Assembly: GCF_001593285.1 (NCBI RefSeq)
Contig: NZ_CP012529.1
Location: 2,046,001 to 2,110,000 of the forward strand
Length of the DNA stretch: 64,000 bases
Origin: Psychrobacter sp. P2G3
GTDB lineage: Bacteria; Pseudomonadota; Gammaproteobacteria; Pseudomonadales; Moraxellaceae
Direction: 5' to 3'
A program made the position numbers and the translations under genes. A model generated the notes under the pieces. That model was given only the letters and a program-made list of their open reading frames with translations. It was not told the origin of the DNA and did no database searches. Below, one piece after another: positions 48,486-59,700 of the stretch (its first letter is position 1; every line of letters begins with the position of its first letter).

Positions 48486-49172
48486 TTAAGGTACTAGATT
48501 AACCGTTTGATTACGGTGATCAGTCAGTTTAAATTCTTTTAAGTTATATCCTTGCTGCTGAGCAATCTTGCGATAGTTCGAATAAGTCTCTTGCGAAACA
48601 TTTGGTGAACGTGCCAGCAACCATAAATACTTTTTGTCTGGTGTACCGACTAGTGCTGTTTTATAACTCGGGTCATGTGCTAGCACCCAATAATCTGCAC
48701 GGCCTACAGGTAACCAACGAATCCATGAAGGTAAAAAAGTAACTTTAAGCTTACTGCCTGTACTGTCCGCAGGCTTTGCCAATCCTTCAGCAGTAATAGA
48801 TTTGCCATCTTCAGCAGAACATTGATTAAGTACAGTAATACCAGAGCCTTCAGTTTTTGGCGTATAAGTAGCAGTCACATCACTGGCACACTTTCGTTGG
48901 AAGTACATCGGCAAGCGTCCAATTTCATACCATGTTCCGCTATATTTTGCTAAGTCTAGACTATCTACAGTAGTTGGTTCAGTAGCTGAATTATGAACGA
49001 TAGAAGATGACTTGATATCTATGAGCGCCGCTGTCGTTTTTTCAGTATTTACTGTATCTGTACCTGCCGCTTGAATAGTTGTCGCTGGTGGCGTGGCAGC
49101 GTAAGCAGAAAATGCTGCCAATGGAACAATAATTGCCAGCGCAATTCCAGTATGTTTGATAAGACCATTCAT
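48486..49172 (-). CDS. Blc-like bacterial lipocalin
   Basis: Lipocalin with a signal peptide (MNGLIKHTGIALAIIVPLAAFSAYA), a short Thr-rich linker and a lipocalin fold: LDLAKYSGTWYEIGRLPMYF (the GxW motif), two Cys (about CASDVTATY and NQC), and YWVLAHDPSYKTALVGTP with LWLLARSP, typical of Blc/apolipoprotein-D-like proteins. It probably binds fatty acids or lysophospholipids in the periplasm. I start it at ATG 49172 (228 residues), with GGAG nine bases upstream. The frame stays open to ATG 49607, which would put 145 hydrophilic residues before the signal peptide. No lipobox is seen. Confidence 0.8.
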   Translation of the reverse strand: MNGLIKHTGIALAIIVPLAAFSAYAATPPATTIQAAGTDTVNTEKTTAALIDIKSSSIVHNSATEPTTVDSLDLAKYSGTWYEIGRLPMYFQRKCASDVTATYTPKTEGSGITVLNQCSAEDGKSITAEGLAKPADSTGSKLKVTFLPSWIRWLPVGRADYWVLAHDPSYKTALVGTPDKKYLWLLARSPNVSQETYSNYRKIAQQQGYNLKEFKLTDHRNQTVNLVP

Positions 49173-49607
49173 AAATACGCGCTCCGGAACTTCACTACAT
49201 TGAGCAGCTGCGGCTAGTAATGTATCATTTTTAGAAAGCTTTTTATTTTCGCTACTATCTATAGAGGCATGGAGCGATGCTGCCCTAGGTTCGTTCGAGC
49301 CATATACTTTGGTTGATGCTAAGCCTTTACTTTTCTTATAACGGCTTTTTTTTATCGATGTAATGTCAGCAATATGATCTGAACACTCGTCGGCAGAGTC
49401 GTCGTCTATCGATATCTCTTCGCTTAAGAACATGTGCACAGCCTTATCATTGTAGTTAGCATCATTACTGGCGCAACTGGTATTACCGACTACTTTTGTT
49501 TTGTCGCCCGTCAAATAATTATAACTTGATTGGTGAGTCCGTCCAGACTGAGAACCAGCTGCCTGCAAGTCAGAGCATTCTGGCGTAGGTAACTCATTGG
49601 TTTTCAT
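49173..49607 (-). other. Open frame upstream of the lipocalin start
   Basis: This 145-codon stretch is in frame with the lipocalin and begins with ATG 49607. The product would be Ser/Asp/Asn-rich and hydrophilic, with a KKSRYKKSKG basic patch, and would leave the signal sequence internal. The ribosome site at 49607 is poor. It may be untranslated leader, a separate short product or a true N-terminal extension. Confidence 0.4.
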
Positions 49608-49972
49608 AAAAATACCATCGAGGTTTATAGGTTAGAATCTTATTTATCGAAAAATTTTATCTATAAAATAATATAGAATATTAGAAATATAGAGTTCTTT
49701 AATATCTAGTTAAAATAGAATGAGTATTGTGTGTCTAATACTGTTACTTTTTACTTAGCACCCTATACTTTCATATGCAATATTAACGACATGATTGATC
49801 TTAAAACAGTGTGGCAATGTAGGAAAACGCAACGGTTTGTAAGTAATATTATTCTAATCTGAAAAACTGAACACATAGTAACTCGTATGTAAAAACCTTA
49901 TTGAGATTTGCAATCAATAGCTCATCAAATAATAGCCAGTCTTTTTATTATGTTGAAGCTTTTATCATAATA
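49608..49972. other. AT-rich intergenic region between the Nudix-ThiE gene and the lipocalin gene
   Basis: This is 365 bp of very AT-rich sequence between two minus-strand genes. I see no gene or convincing signal in it. Confidence 0.5.
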
Positions 49973-51043
49973 TTACAAAAACTGTCGAATGCCGGCTATG
50001 CTGGTCGCTCCATAGTGCGTTGCTTGTTCCAATAGGGTTGGTGACAATCCACCTAGTCCAATGACGGGCATATCCGCAAGCACTGCCAATGCTGACCATT
50101 CCTCCCAACCCAGTGGCATAGCATTAGGATGCGTTTGAGTTGCTAATACTGGTGATAAAAAAATACCGATTACTGGTGGCTTCTGCTGTGCTAAACGAGC
50201 AGTGGCAAGCTTATTGGCTGCATAGATACTGTCTGCATCATGACAACTTATTATCAATGAATGACTAGGAGGTAATAACTGACTAGATACAGAATTATTT
50301 TCAACTTCCTTGAACCATTGCATCAATGCAGTATGCGTCAGATGGTAAGCTGTTACTTGATGACTAGTTGTCAAGTAATAACAATCATCATTATGAGGCA
50401 TAATTGAGAAGATATCTGGACGTGAACGCATCAGTTGCTCTGCCATATTCTCTGAGCTTGCATCCTTGACCCGTATATATACCCAAGCTTCTTCAGCTAA
50501 GTGTTTTTGATGAAACTGTAACCATGCTGCCGCTGGGTCAGGGTTTGTACTAAAGTGTGCCAGTGGATAGGTAATCACTATCTTTGAATGCAGACGTAGC
50601 CATTCAAGAATCGTTTTATTAGCAGCTGGCAAGTTATAGTTCCCTGCCAATAGCTCAGACTTATTTACCCATGTCAGAGCCTGCCCTTCTAAGCCGTAGC
50701 TAAGAGGTTTGTATTTTTCGTACTGCTGTGTTGTCAGCTCGATATTATAAACCTGTAAGCTTACCTGCTTATTACCATAGTCATGATGTAAGCGCCCAAG
50801 CTTAACGATTGTATTGTCAGAAATTTCAATACCTGTCTCTTCAGCGACTTCACGTATTAATGCCTGTTTCGCCGTTTCCTTGTTGTCTATCTTGCCGCCA
50901 ACAAACTCATAGCGATTGCCTTGATGCTGCAACGCATCTCTAAACCCAAGCAAATATTTGTCTTTATAATGAATGACGGCGATAGCGACATTTACGATGG
51001 TTACTGGAATATTTTTTGATTGCTTATCTGACTGGTTTGGCAT
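49973..51043 (-). CDS. Nudix hydrolase fused to a ThiE-like domain
   Basis: Two-domain protein of 356 residues. The N-terminal MutT-like Nudix domain has an intact Nudix box (GGKIDNKETAKQALIREVAEETGI), suited to hydrolysing nucleoside di- or triphosphates. The C-terminal half (about 160-356) resembles the TIM-barrel of thiamine-phosphate synthase, with LIISCHDADSIYAANKLATA, PLGWEEWSALAVLADMPVIGLGGLSP and ATSIAGIRQF, but several ThiE substrate residues seem changed. The same fusion is known in other gammaproteobacteria. Its role is unclear. AAGGACACTACC precedes ATG 51043. Confidence 0.85.
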   Translation of the reverse strand: MPNQSDKQSKNIPVTIVNVAIAVIHYKDKYLLGFRDALQHQGNRYEFVGGKIDNKETAKQALIREVAEETGIEISDNTIVKLGRLHHDYGNKQVSLQVYNIELTTQQYEKYKPLSYGLEGQALTWVNKSELLAGNYNLPAANKTILEWLRLHSKIVITYPLAHFSTNPDPAAAWLQFHQKHLAEEAWVYIRVKDASSENMAEQLMRSRPDIFSIMPHNDDCYYLTTSHQVTAYHLTHTALMQWFKEVENNSVSSQLLPPSHSLIISCHDADSIYAANKLATARLAQQKPPVIGIFLSPVLATQTHPNAMPLGWEEWSALAVLADMPVIGLGGLSPTLLEQATHYGATSIAGIRQFL

Positions 51044-51346
51044 GGTAGTGTCCTTTATTACTGTTCTTACATTGGTTTTTTTATCGCCGCTCTGTTTCGT
51101 TATTTTGTAAAGCTTAAGGTGTAAGGCTGACGTTAATTTAAGAAGCTGTTTAATCTACTCGAAATCTTACTCAAAACTTCCTTGATGATTACTTTATGGC
51201 GATTACTGCAGATAAGTTTACATAATGACTGCATTTTATTTTATTAATTACCTTGCAAAAAACCCTAATGTAAATGATAATTATTATCGTTAATTAATAT
51301 TGCATCGTCATTACTTAAACAGCTATTTCATCAAAAGGAATTTACT
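51044..51346. other. Divergent Nudix-ThiE/hemP promoter region
   Basis: This 303-bp gap between divergent genes contains the Fur box (51270-51288) ahead of hemP. Otherwise it is AT-rich without a gene. Confidence 0.6.
51270..51288 (+). promoter_or_regulatory. Fur box upstream of hemP
   Basis: The 19-mer ending ATGATAATTATTATC matches the Fur consensus GATAATGATAATCATTATC at 16 of 19 positions by my count. It sits about 60 bases ahead of the hemP start, so hemP should be repressed under iron-replete conditions. Confidence 0.8.
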
Positions 51347-51511
51347 ATGAGCATGGTCATCTCTCGTTACTTGAACTGCCGTGAAAATCGACTACCTACT
51401 CTTCAGTCGCAGCATTTATTTGCACTCACTAAAGAGGTGCGTATTGAGCATGAAGGTGAGGAATACCGCCTGCGTTTGACTCGTAATAATCGTTTAATCC
51501 TGACTAAATAA
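51347..51511 (+). CDS. hemP: Hemin uptake protein HemP family
   Basis: Small 54-residue protein. The C-terminal half has EVRIEHEGEEYRLRLTRNN and ends RLILTK, the diagnostic HemP/HmuP pattern, and the middle has LQSQHLFALTKEV. HemP proteins are small factors linked to heme uptake and its regulation, usually beside a heme receptor. Here no heme-transport gene is adjacent. AAAAGGA lies 8 bases ahead of ATG 51347. The Fur box upstream and the terminator downstream make it a single-gene, iron-controlled unit. Confidence 0.88.
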   Translation: MSMVISRYLNCRENRLPTLQSQHLFALTKEVRIEHEGEEYRLRLTRNNRLILTK

Positions 51512-51530
51512 TGTGAAAGCTATTACAAAA

Positions 51531-51557
51531 AAACGCCTTTATCGAAAGGCGTTTTTT
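51531..51557. terminator. Bidirectional terminator of hemP and tamB
   Basis: AACGCCTTT and AAAGGCGTT form a stem with a short loop (ATCG), with A- and T-runs on the two sides. It lies between convergent hemP and tamB. Confidence 0.9.
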
Positions 51558-51652
51558 ATTGGAAAATAATGGGTACTGATTATTTATAGCAGCTTCTTAT
51601 TATAGTCTTCAACTGCGCTCACTTTTTAAGAAAGCATGTAGAGCGTTACCGT

Positions 51653-54600
51653 TTAGAACTGCCAACTATAGACCACATCCACTGCATTTTCAGCCGCAGA
51701 AGTTGCTTCAACATAGATACGGCGCGTTAATTGATAACGAATAGACAAGCTATTTTGAGCATTAAAGACACCTACTCCATAGCGAATATATAAGTCAGGG
51801 GTTACGTAACCTGTGACATTAACATTCGTATCTTCACTACTTCCTGAAGCATCAACAGTTAGGCTTTGCAGACCAAAAGCCTGACCTATTTGATTAGTTA
51901 AACTACGTGTACCGCTAAGGCCGAAGCTTAGTCCAGCAGCGGCTAGGTTGTTGGTTACCTGAGACTTAAAGCCTTGCTCACTGATTTGGGTCGCACCTGT
52001 ATTATTGATACGGCCAGTTACTAATGCATTCATAGCTTGCTGCTGGGTAAGTCCTGCATTATTGAATACGATGATATTCGGACTTTCAGTATTACCTTTA
52101 ACCCGCAAACCTACCGTTTTGCCATCAATAACTTTGACTGCTTCGATACTAAGGTTCGGCTTCATAACATCGCCATTGAAGCGCACTTGCCCGTAATTGA
52201 GTTCTAAACTCTGACCAAAGGCATTGATATTAGTTCGACGTGATACTTGAACAACCCCTTTAGCACGCATGATGCCCGTACCGTTTTGATTAATATTGAG
52301 AGCACCTGCCAAAGGAATAACAGCACCAAAACCGCGGAAGTTAATGTCATCACCCAAATCGATACCTATATCAGCATTGATAGACCATGGTTTTGAGACT
52401 GCCAAAACGTCGTCAATATTGCCAATCAAACGTCTATCAATCACAACAGCGTCTTCGGTCTGGGTAATAATATCTTCGCTAGCTTCGGGAGGACGAATAG
52501 TCGCTGATGGTACACTGACCGCCCCTTCGATATTAACGTAACGATCACCTGGGCGTACGATTATATCAATATCAGGGTTAACCTCAGCCAACAACAATGG
52601 TGGTTGCGTCAATACCAATCTTTCGCCAACAACACTGAGCTTAGCTTGCAGCTTTTGTTGCCAATTAACTGTTCCGATCAACGTACCCGTACCTGTACCA
52701 CTGTTAAACTTTCCATCAATCGTCGCTTGGGTGCCGCGAATTTTAGCAGCTACATTGACGTTAGATAGATTAACTGGTAAATCAAGCATGGCAACACGGC
52801 CATTAGCAAGTTTTACATCTCCATAAAACTGTGGCTTATCTAGGGTGCCGCCAACGCCCCCTGCCATAGTAATATTACCTTCAAGTACGCGCATACCTGG
52901 GAAGAAAGGCTTGAATACAGCGAGATTAAGCTCGTTGAGTACTAGCGCCCCTGATATTGGTTTGGGTGTTTTGTACGGATCTACGATTACTTCGGCATAG
53001 CCGCGAGCACCGTTTCCAGTATTGATATCTGTACGCAGTTTTAGTCCTTCAGGTACCGACAATGCGATGAGAGATACGCGCTCATAAGGTAGGGTTATAG
53101 GTGCAGCATCACCATCTTGAATCAGACCTATTTTGCCATTGTCAGAATACAAAGTCATATTGATAGTAGGTGGCTTACCACGTTGCCATCCCACAATAGC
53201 TTTACCATTAATCTGACCATGCCAATCGATATCTTTAGGTAAGAATACTGAAAACAGCGATGCATCGAGCTTTTGTAACGCAAGATTGACTTGTCCACCA
53301 GCGGCTGAAGCAATGAGATTCTCACGTAAACATAGCTTGCCAGTCTGATCTTTTGCTTGCCAACAATGTGCCGCTAATTGAACTTTTAGATCACTAGTAC
53401 CGCCGTTTTTTTCTGGTTGTGGCAAGTCAACGATTACCTGTGCAGGCTGCAACTGATTCAAAGTAGCATACTGTGACTTGATGCGACCTTTACCTATCAC
53501 ACCTGACCAACTTAACTGGTCACGGTTGAAGCCACCTTTTAACCGTGCTGAGATATCTAATTTCTCATTAGCCACCTCAAGATTAACGACATGTGCCTGC
53601 TCGGTACCACTAAACGATGCATTAACATTTTTGAAGCTTTGTCCAGCTGCATCTAAACCTTCGGCACTAATAATGAACTGGCTAGGACTGTTTGCTAGAT
53701 TCACTAACTTACCACGTATGCGGCCTTGACGTAATATAAAACCAGGTAACGCGATACGCTCACCTACTAGATCTATATAAATAGTCGGTAACGCTTGTCC
53801 TGCTGGCTGGGACAAGGTCGCACCGCCAGTTATTTTACCCGCAAGCTTTTCTGAAAGCTGATCGAGACTAGTAATATTAATCTTTGCTTGTAGCTGCTTG
53901 GCGTTGCCATTGGCGGTCAAATAATTATCACCCCAACGAAGCACAAGATTATTAGCATTGAGACTATCGATGAGCGCGTTTACCTGCTGATATTGAGCTT
54001 TAGCATCTTGAGCTTTTAGACGCTGGAAATAACTGCTTAAATCTTCTGGCAAGTTTAACTTGGCTGCTAAACTACCCTTAGCACTCAGAGGTTGACCTTT
54101 TAAAGTACCATTTAGGTTGATTTGTTGTAGATTGATAATTTGCTGCGCTTTACTCCAGCTTCCATCCGTTTTTATGCTGCCAATAATGGTACTTGGCGTG
54201 TCTTTTAGGAAGTAACCTAGGTTAAAGCGATCCATCACTGCGCTGATATCCCACGCAATACCTTTACTCACGTCTATTGACCCTTGAGCATCGATACTAC
54301 CCGCGGCACCCACATGACGGAAACGCTTAATACGAATGAGTTGTGAGTCTCCACTAGCATCAATAGTCAGTTTGCCAGCAGGGAGCTGCTTGGCATCCAG
54401 TACGCCATCGAAATTTATAGCAAAGCGTCGTAACTTACTCTTTGCATCAGGGCGGTTTTTGGGCGCAGGTTGCCATTGTCCACTCGTGTTCAAATCACCA
54501 GTGAGAATGGCTGGATTGTTCGGTAAAAAATAACCTAAATCGAAATTGTTAAAACGCCCATTCACTGTCCAGCCAATATCTTGGCGCAAATCAATCACAC

Positions 54601-56650
54601 CTTTCACATTAACAGCACCAGCTTCACCAGCATAATCTAGCTTACGCACGTTGATTAACTTTGGCGTGCCAGCAGCATCAATGGATAGTCGACCATTGGG
54701 AACATCAGCAGTATCAAGTTGACCATTAAAACGTACATCAAATACTGATAGCTTGCCACCGACAACATCAATGCTCGCATCGCCATTACCTGCTATACCA
54801 ATGTCGCGACCATTTTGGGTAGCATCAAGCTGAGCCTGCAAGTCAGTCTTATTCAAATTAATGATGTGTCGCTGACCTTTGACACCGTTTTTAGTAATAT
54901 TGAGCAAACGACCACGAGCACTGAGACTTCCTGTCAGGCGCTCAAGTGGCAAATCGTCACGGTATTGTTTGGGTAGCAAACCATTGGTACGTGCATCAAT
55001 CTGCCATGTCAACGGTCGCTGCTTAGTCGCTAACTGAATCTGCCCATTACCTGATAAATCACCGACTATACCTTTATAATTAAGACCGTTGATATCGATG
55101 ACATTACCAACTTTACGAACTTTTACATCGTAGTTACCTTTAGGCGCTGCGTTTAGCTCATTGATAAGAGCCTTGGCATCGATCGATAAGCTTGAGCCGC
55201 GCACGATGACATCAGCCTGTCCATTTGGACTGTCAATATTGCCAATGTTAGGTACATTGCGACGAGTGAGATTTTGCCATTTAGCATCAATGTACCAAGG
55301 TGCCACTTGCTTAGATTTTAATGACGTTTTGCCACGGACAATATTGGCATTGACGTGTTCGCCATCACGTTGACGCAAGTCAGCATCAATCTGCGTATTC
55401 CCAGCGCTATTTTGTTGTTGATAATGCATTGATAGCCGGCCGTTGAGCTTTTGCGGCGCATACGCTTTAAAATCAGTATATTCATCAGGAATAGCACGAC
55501 GCACATCAAAGTTACTACCTGTCGCTCGTATTTTTGCATCGAAGCTGTCTTGCCAGTCTAAAATGCCCTGCAATACTAAACGTCCAGCTGGTACATCAGC
55601 ATCTAAGCGATCAATACGCAGTTGACTATTGGCAATGATTGCGCGTCCTTGATAATGTCCTGAAGGGATGTCTTTAGCAGTCAATTCTGTATTAATACGT
55701 AGACGTATCTCAGAAATAACCCCATCTGCGATAGCGGTGCCACTTTTTAAATGAATATTTTGTGCATCTACATAAGGAATAACAACATCATCCCATTGCA
55801 ATTTAGCTTGGAATGGTGCGTCGTTATCAAGCCCCTGCACCACAAACTCACCTCGGACATCGCCCTCGTTGTAACGACTACGCACCTTACCTACTGTGCG
55901 CTTTAAAGTTCCTGTCGCTGTCACGTTTAGTGGATCAATATAGGCCTTTTCTAACGCACTGACTTCAGCGATAGCACTGAGATCTAACGGATAGTCGCCT
56001 TGTAAATCTATACTGCCTTGCAATGCACTGATTTTGACAATATCTGCATAACGTAAATCACCACGACCAACCGTCACTTTACTACCTACCCACGTTAAAT
56101 CACGAGCATTAATATCGTGCACCACGATAGGATCTTTGGTTACTTGCTTGTAAACGATATTCTTTATTTTTGCTTGATCAAAACGCAAATTAACCGGAAG
56201 TTTAAGCGTTTTATAATCAAATGCTTCACCAGTTGGAGGTTTATTATTAATAATTTCTATACGCTGAATATCAGCATCACTAAGATGCACTTCTTTAGCA
56301 AAGACAGCACGCCAGCCTATTTTTACATAAGCTTTGTCCACCAATATTTCAAGATCCTCAGTCGCTTGGATATCTATATCCGTAACCCAAATGCCGTCAC
56401 GTAAATTTCCCTTACCGTATTTAAGCTCAATCCCCGTCTCAGCACTTATCTTTTCTAAGATAAACTTCGTACCTGACTCTGTTCCTGTCATGTAAAAGAA
56501 GATCGCAAACATAATCAGCAGAACGATAAGTATCAGTACCAGTAGCTTAAGTACAAAGGACAGTGGATACCAGCGTCTTACCGCGCGGGCATCTCTTTGG
56601 GCAGGATCTTCATCCGGTGAACGGTCAGGCGGGGTCTTTTTGGTCAACAT
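51653..56650 (-). CDS. tamB: Translocation and assembly module inner-membrane component TamB
   Basis: Giant AsmA-like periplasm-spanning protein that works with TamA in outer-membrane biogenesis, and in E. coli with YhdP and YdbH in phospholipid transport. It has an N-terminal membrane anchor (about 33-58, LKLLVLILIVLLIMFAIFFYM), more than 1300 residues of beta-rich repeats (many VxGxxDLxxxI-type units), and a C-terminal DUF490 domain ending with YSWQF, the outer-membrane-type Phe end. From ATG 56650 it has 1665 residues, longer than the roughly 1260 of E. coli; a TTG at 56659 is less likely. It lies 122 bp downstream of tamA. Confidence 0.94.
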   Translation of the reverse strand: MLTKKTPPDRSPDEDPAQRDARAVRRWYPLSFVLKLLVLILIVLLIMFAIFFYMTGTESGTKFILEKISAETGIELKYGKGNLRDGIWVTDIDIQATEDLEILVDKAYVKIGWRAVFAKEVHLSDADIQRIEIINNKPPTGEAFDYKTLKLPVNLRFDQAKIKNIVYKQVTKDPIVVHDINARDLTWVGSKVTVGRGDLRYADIVKISALQGSIDLQGDYPLDLSAIAEVSALEKAYIDPLNVTATGTLKRTVGKVRSRYNEGDVRGEFVVQGLDNDAPFQAKLQWDDVVIPYVDAQNIHLKSGTAIADGVISEIRLRINTELTAKDIPSGHYQGRAIIANSQLRIDRLDADVPAGRLVLQGILDWQDSFDAKIRATGSNFDVRRAIPDEYTDFKAYAPQKLNGRLSMHYQQQNSAGNTQIDADLRQRDGEHVNANIVRGKTSLKSKQVAPWYIDAKWQNLTRRNVPNIGNIDSPNGQADVIVRGSSLSIDAKALINELNAAPKGNYDVKVRKVGNVIDINGLNYKGIVGDLSGNGQIQLATKQRPLTWQIDARTNGLLPKQYRDDLPLERLTGSLSARGRLLNITKNGVKGQRHIINLNKTDLQAQLDATQNGRDIGIAGNGDASIDVVGGKLSVFDVRFNGQLDTADVPNGRLSIDAAGTPKLINVRKLDYAGEAGAVNVKGVIDLRQDIGWTVNGRFNNFDLGYFLPNNPAILTGDLNTSGQWQPAPKNRPDAKSKLRRFAINFDGVLDAKQLPAGKLTIDASGDSQLIRIKRFRHVGAAGSIDAQGSIDVSKGIAWDISAVMDRFNLGYFLKDTPSTIIGSIKTDGSWSKAQQIINLQQINLNGTLKGQPLSAKGSLAAKLNLPEDLSSYFQRLKAQDAKAQYQQVNALIDSLNANNLVLRWGDNYLTANGNAKQLQAKINITSLDQLSEKLAGKITGGATLSQPAGQALPTIYIDLVGERIALPGFILRQGRIRGKLVNLANSPSQFIISAEGLDAAGQSFKNVNASFSGTEQAHVVNLEVANEKLDISARLKGGFNRDQLSWSGVIGKGRIKSQYATLNQLQPAQVIVDLPQPEKNGGTSDLKVQLAAHCWQAKDQTGKLCLRENLIASAAGGQVNLALQKLDASLFSVFLPKDIDWHGQINGKAIVGWQRGKPPTINMTLYSDNGKIGLIQDGDAAPITLPYERVSLIALSVPEGLKLRTDINTGNGARGYAEVIVDPYKTPKPISGALVLNELNLAVFKPFFPGMRVLEGNITMAGGVGGTLDKPQFYGDVKLANGRVAMLDLPVNLSNVNVAAKIRGTQATIDGKFNSGTGTGTLIGTVNWQQKLQAKLSVVGERLVLTQPPLLLAEVNPDIDIIVRPGDRYVNIEGAVSVPSATIRPPEASEDIITQTEDAVVIDRRLIGNIDDVLAVSKPWSINADIGIDLGDDINFRGFGAVIPLAGALNINQNGTGIMRAKGVVQVSRRTNINAFGQSLELNYGQVRFNGDVMKPNLSIEAVKVIDGKTVGLRVKGNTESPNIIVFNNAGLTQQQAMNALVTGRINNTGATQISEQGFKSQVTNNLAAAGLSFGLSGTRSLTNQIGQAFGLQSLTVDASGSSEDTNVNVTGYVTPDLYIRYGVGVFNAQNSLSIRYQLTRRIYVEATSAAENAVDVVYSWQF

Positions 56651-56772
56651 GACACTCAACTACGTTAAAAGATTATTACCAGAAATTGGTAGAATTAATA
56701 AAAGCGACTCATTGGGCTTTTCTAGTTTGATCGACTTAACCTATACGTTGACGATTGAGTCTATAATTTCAG

Positions 56773-59700
56773 CTATAAAGGCGAGCCAATAAAGAAGTGT
56801 AGTCTAATTGGAACACTATCTTCTGTCACGCCAGCAGCGACATCTACACGTACGATTCCCACAGGCGATGCCCAGCGAATACCGACACCGACACCGACTT
56901 TGGTTTCAGTCTCAAAGTCTTTATCATAAGCATTACCTACATCGGTAAATACTGCACCACGAAAGCCAGGAATAAATTCATAATTGTACTCGGCACTACC
57001 GACTGCTAGTACTTGCCCGCCCGTTAGATAACCATTTTCTAATGGCGATAAGCTTTCATAATCATAACCGCGAATGCTTTGATCGCCACCAGCGAAAAAG
57101 CGCAACTTATAAGGTACTTCATAAAAATCATCTGCCCAAATATACCCTGTATTTAAACTACCGAGCACTTGATGCTTATTAGAGTCTCCGAAGCTATAGA
57201 TACCACTAACACCAGCGCGAACTATAGCCAAATCAGTATCACTAAGCGCCTTATCTGCTCCTGCTTCAATAGCATAGTATTGACGTATACCGCGAGTCGG
57301 ATTAGTAGCACTATCGACATCCGTTTTATTTATACCATAGCCAAACAGTAGTGCCTTTTGCGTAGGCCTAGAAGAGGTAAAACGTATAGGCAGATCATCC
57401 AACTCAGCATCATCAACGCCAGTTTCCAGCTCGTCTAAACGATAGCGCATAGAATAACTACGATTCCAACCATTCTCTCGACGAATATTACGGGCTAACG
57501 CTGCTTTTAGCGTTTTGGTGGATAAATCAAAGTTACCTTCGCCCTGATCGATCACTTCTTCTTCATAAGTAAGACGTCCCTCTAGCTTATCATTGAGCGG
57601 ATGTTTCCATGGTCGACTGGCATAAACGGCAACATTTTTATTGATTCGTGAGATCTCAGTTTCTGCTCCTGCTTGATAGCCTTTACGATTAATCAAGTTA
57701 TAGTCTATCTTAGCAGTTGCTCTCACACCTGTGTCTGTGCCATAACCAATACCCACTTGCGCATCACGTGGCTTATCAGCATAGACAAAGACATACAGTG
57801 GTACTTTTTTGCTTTCTTGAACTTGCTGGGGTGTTTTACGTCCTGCAAGTGTAGGCGGTACAAAGTTTTCATCAGCCAGTATACTTTCTTCATCAGGGAA
57901 GATCTTTTTGGCAACTTTACTAATGGAGTTACTGATTTTTCCTAGAATACTATCTGCTTCTTGCGTCTTTTCATCGAGCAGCCGATCATCTGGCAAGCCA
58001 CTTAACCGATCTGCTTTACGCTTGATAGCTAGCAGCTTGTCTTGCGTTTCTTGATCGACTTCAAACTCAATAGGAGCAACATCCATTGCATCTACAGTAG
58101 CGCCACTATTGGCTTCAATGTTCTCACCATTGTTCTCGACATCATCGCTGCTATCAACATTATCGTCAGCACTTTGAGCATTGACGGTATTCATCGCCGA
58201 CTCGCCACTATTGCCGTTATCAGAAGAGTTAACATTAGCCGCACTGTCGACATCATCATCTATAATGCCATCATTATCAGCATCTATCGGAGTATTATCA
58301 AAAGCTAAGGTGCTGCTTTCGCTGAGCTCATCCGGTGGCAATATCGTCTCAACGTTGACGGTATTAAAATAACGGGTCGCTGATAAGTCATTACCAAGTT
58401 TGGTAATGGCCGGACGATAGAACGGATCGCCTGCTTCAAAGTCAAACATCTGTTTCAATAATGAAGTCTCAACCGGAAGTTTTTCAGGATCTCGTGTAAG
58501 AGTTCCTGTCGCCTCATCGTAGGTAAAAAACACCACTTCATCAAAATCATAACGATTACCAGTATTGTAAACCAGTGAAACATCAGCTGTGTTGTCCGGC
58601 AAAATGATATCGACGGATTTGTTTAACCAGTATTGATCAAAATAACCATAGGTATTACTTAAGGCTTCAAGTGCGGCTTTGCTGTTTTTGTAAACACGAT
58701 GATTAAAGATATCTCCTTCTTGTGGCGGCATATCTTTTTCGAGCGCTTGAAATTCAGGTTGTTCGATACCTTCACCGCGAATATCTACAATACGACTATC
58801 AACGCGCACAGGTTCACCAAGTTCTTCGATAATGACGTCAATAGTATCAATAGTTGGTTGGCGCAGGCGTAGGGTAACATCGTAATAACCAACTGCACGC
58901 GCGGCATCTAATGCAGTTTGGCGTAGACGTGGTAAGGCGGCGGTAAAATCAGCAACAGATTGCACGTTCGTATCATCAAGTGCCGCTTTGATGTTATTGA
59001 TTGGCTGACTGTCGTCGTCAGCCTTGATCAATTTTGGCTGAGCATTATCATTAGTGGCAGCTTGCTGTAAGTAAATAGTCGTTTCTACGTTTGGCAACGC
59101 CATTACCCCACCGTTAAACAAACGGTTGTATAGGCGCTTGACAATATTACCGTTTTTGCGCGAAGGTTTAGAGGCTTGCACGATACTGTCAGTGACTGCC
59201 TGCGTCTCAGAGACAGCTTGGTATTCAGGTAAATAGTCATCAGGATTCAAGGCCTTGGGTTGCGCACCTTCTTGCTGCCCTACCGTTTCACCTTGGATAG
59301 GTAATTTGCCTGTACTTGCCTCAGCCTTGATATCAGCGATAGTGTCCTCAGCGCCAGTCACCATATCACTGTCTTGCTGTGCGAGAGTTTGAGCAGGGCT
59401 CTGTTGGCTATCCTTTACATTACCACTGCCAACAGAATCACTCACATCAAGCGGACGTGACAGGATTTCAGCCGTCTCAGCACGCTCTGCAGCATTTTGC
59501 ACACGTCCAAGGGTATCAAGATTGGTCGGCGCTGGTAAACTTGCCGCATCTAGGCTTGGATCTAAACCAATAGGAATCTCTTGGCTATCTAAAGTCGCGA
59601 CAGGATTATCAAAACCATCATTAGCATTGTTGCTATTGTTGCTTGAAGAGTTATTGCTTGAAGAATTGTTACCTTCAGAATCGTTTTGATTATTCTCTGC

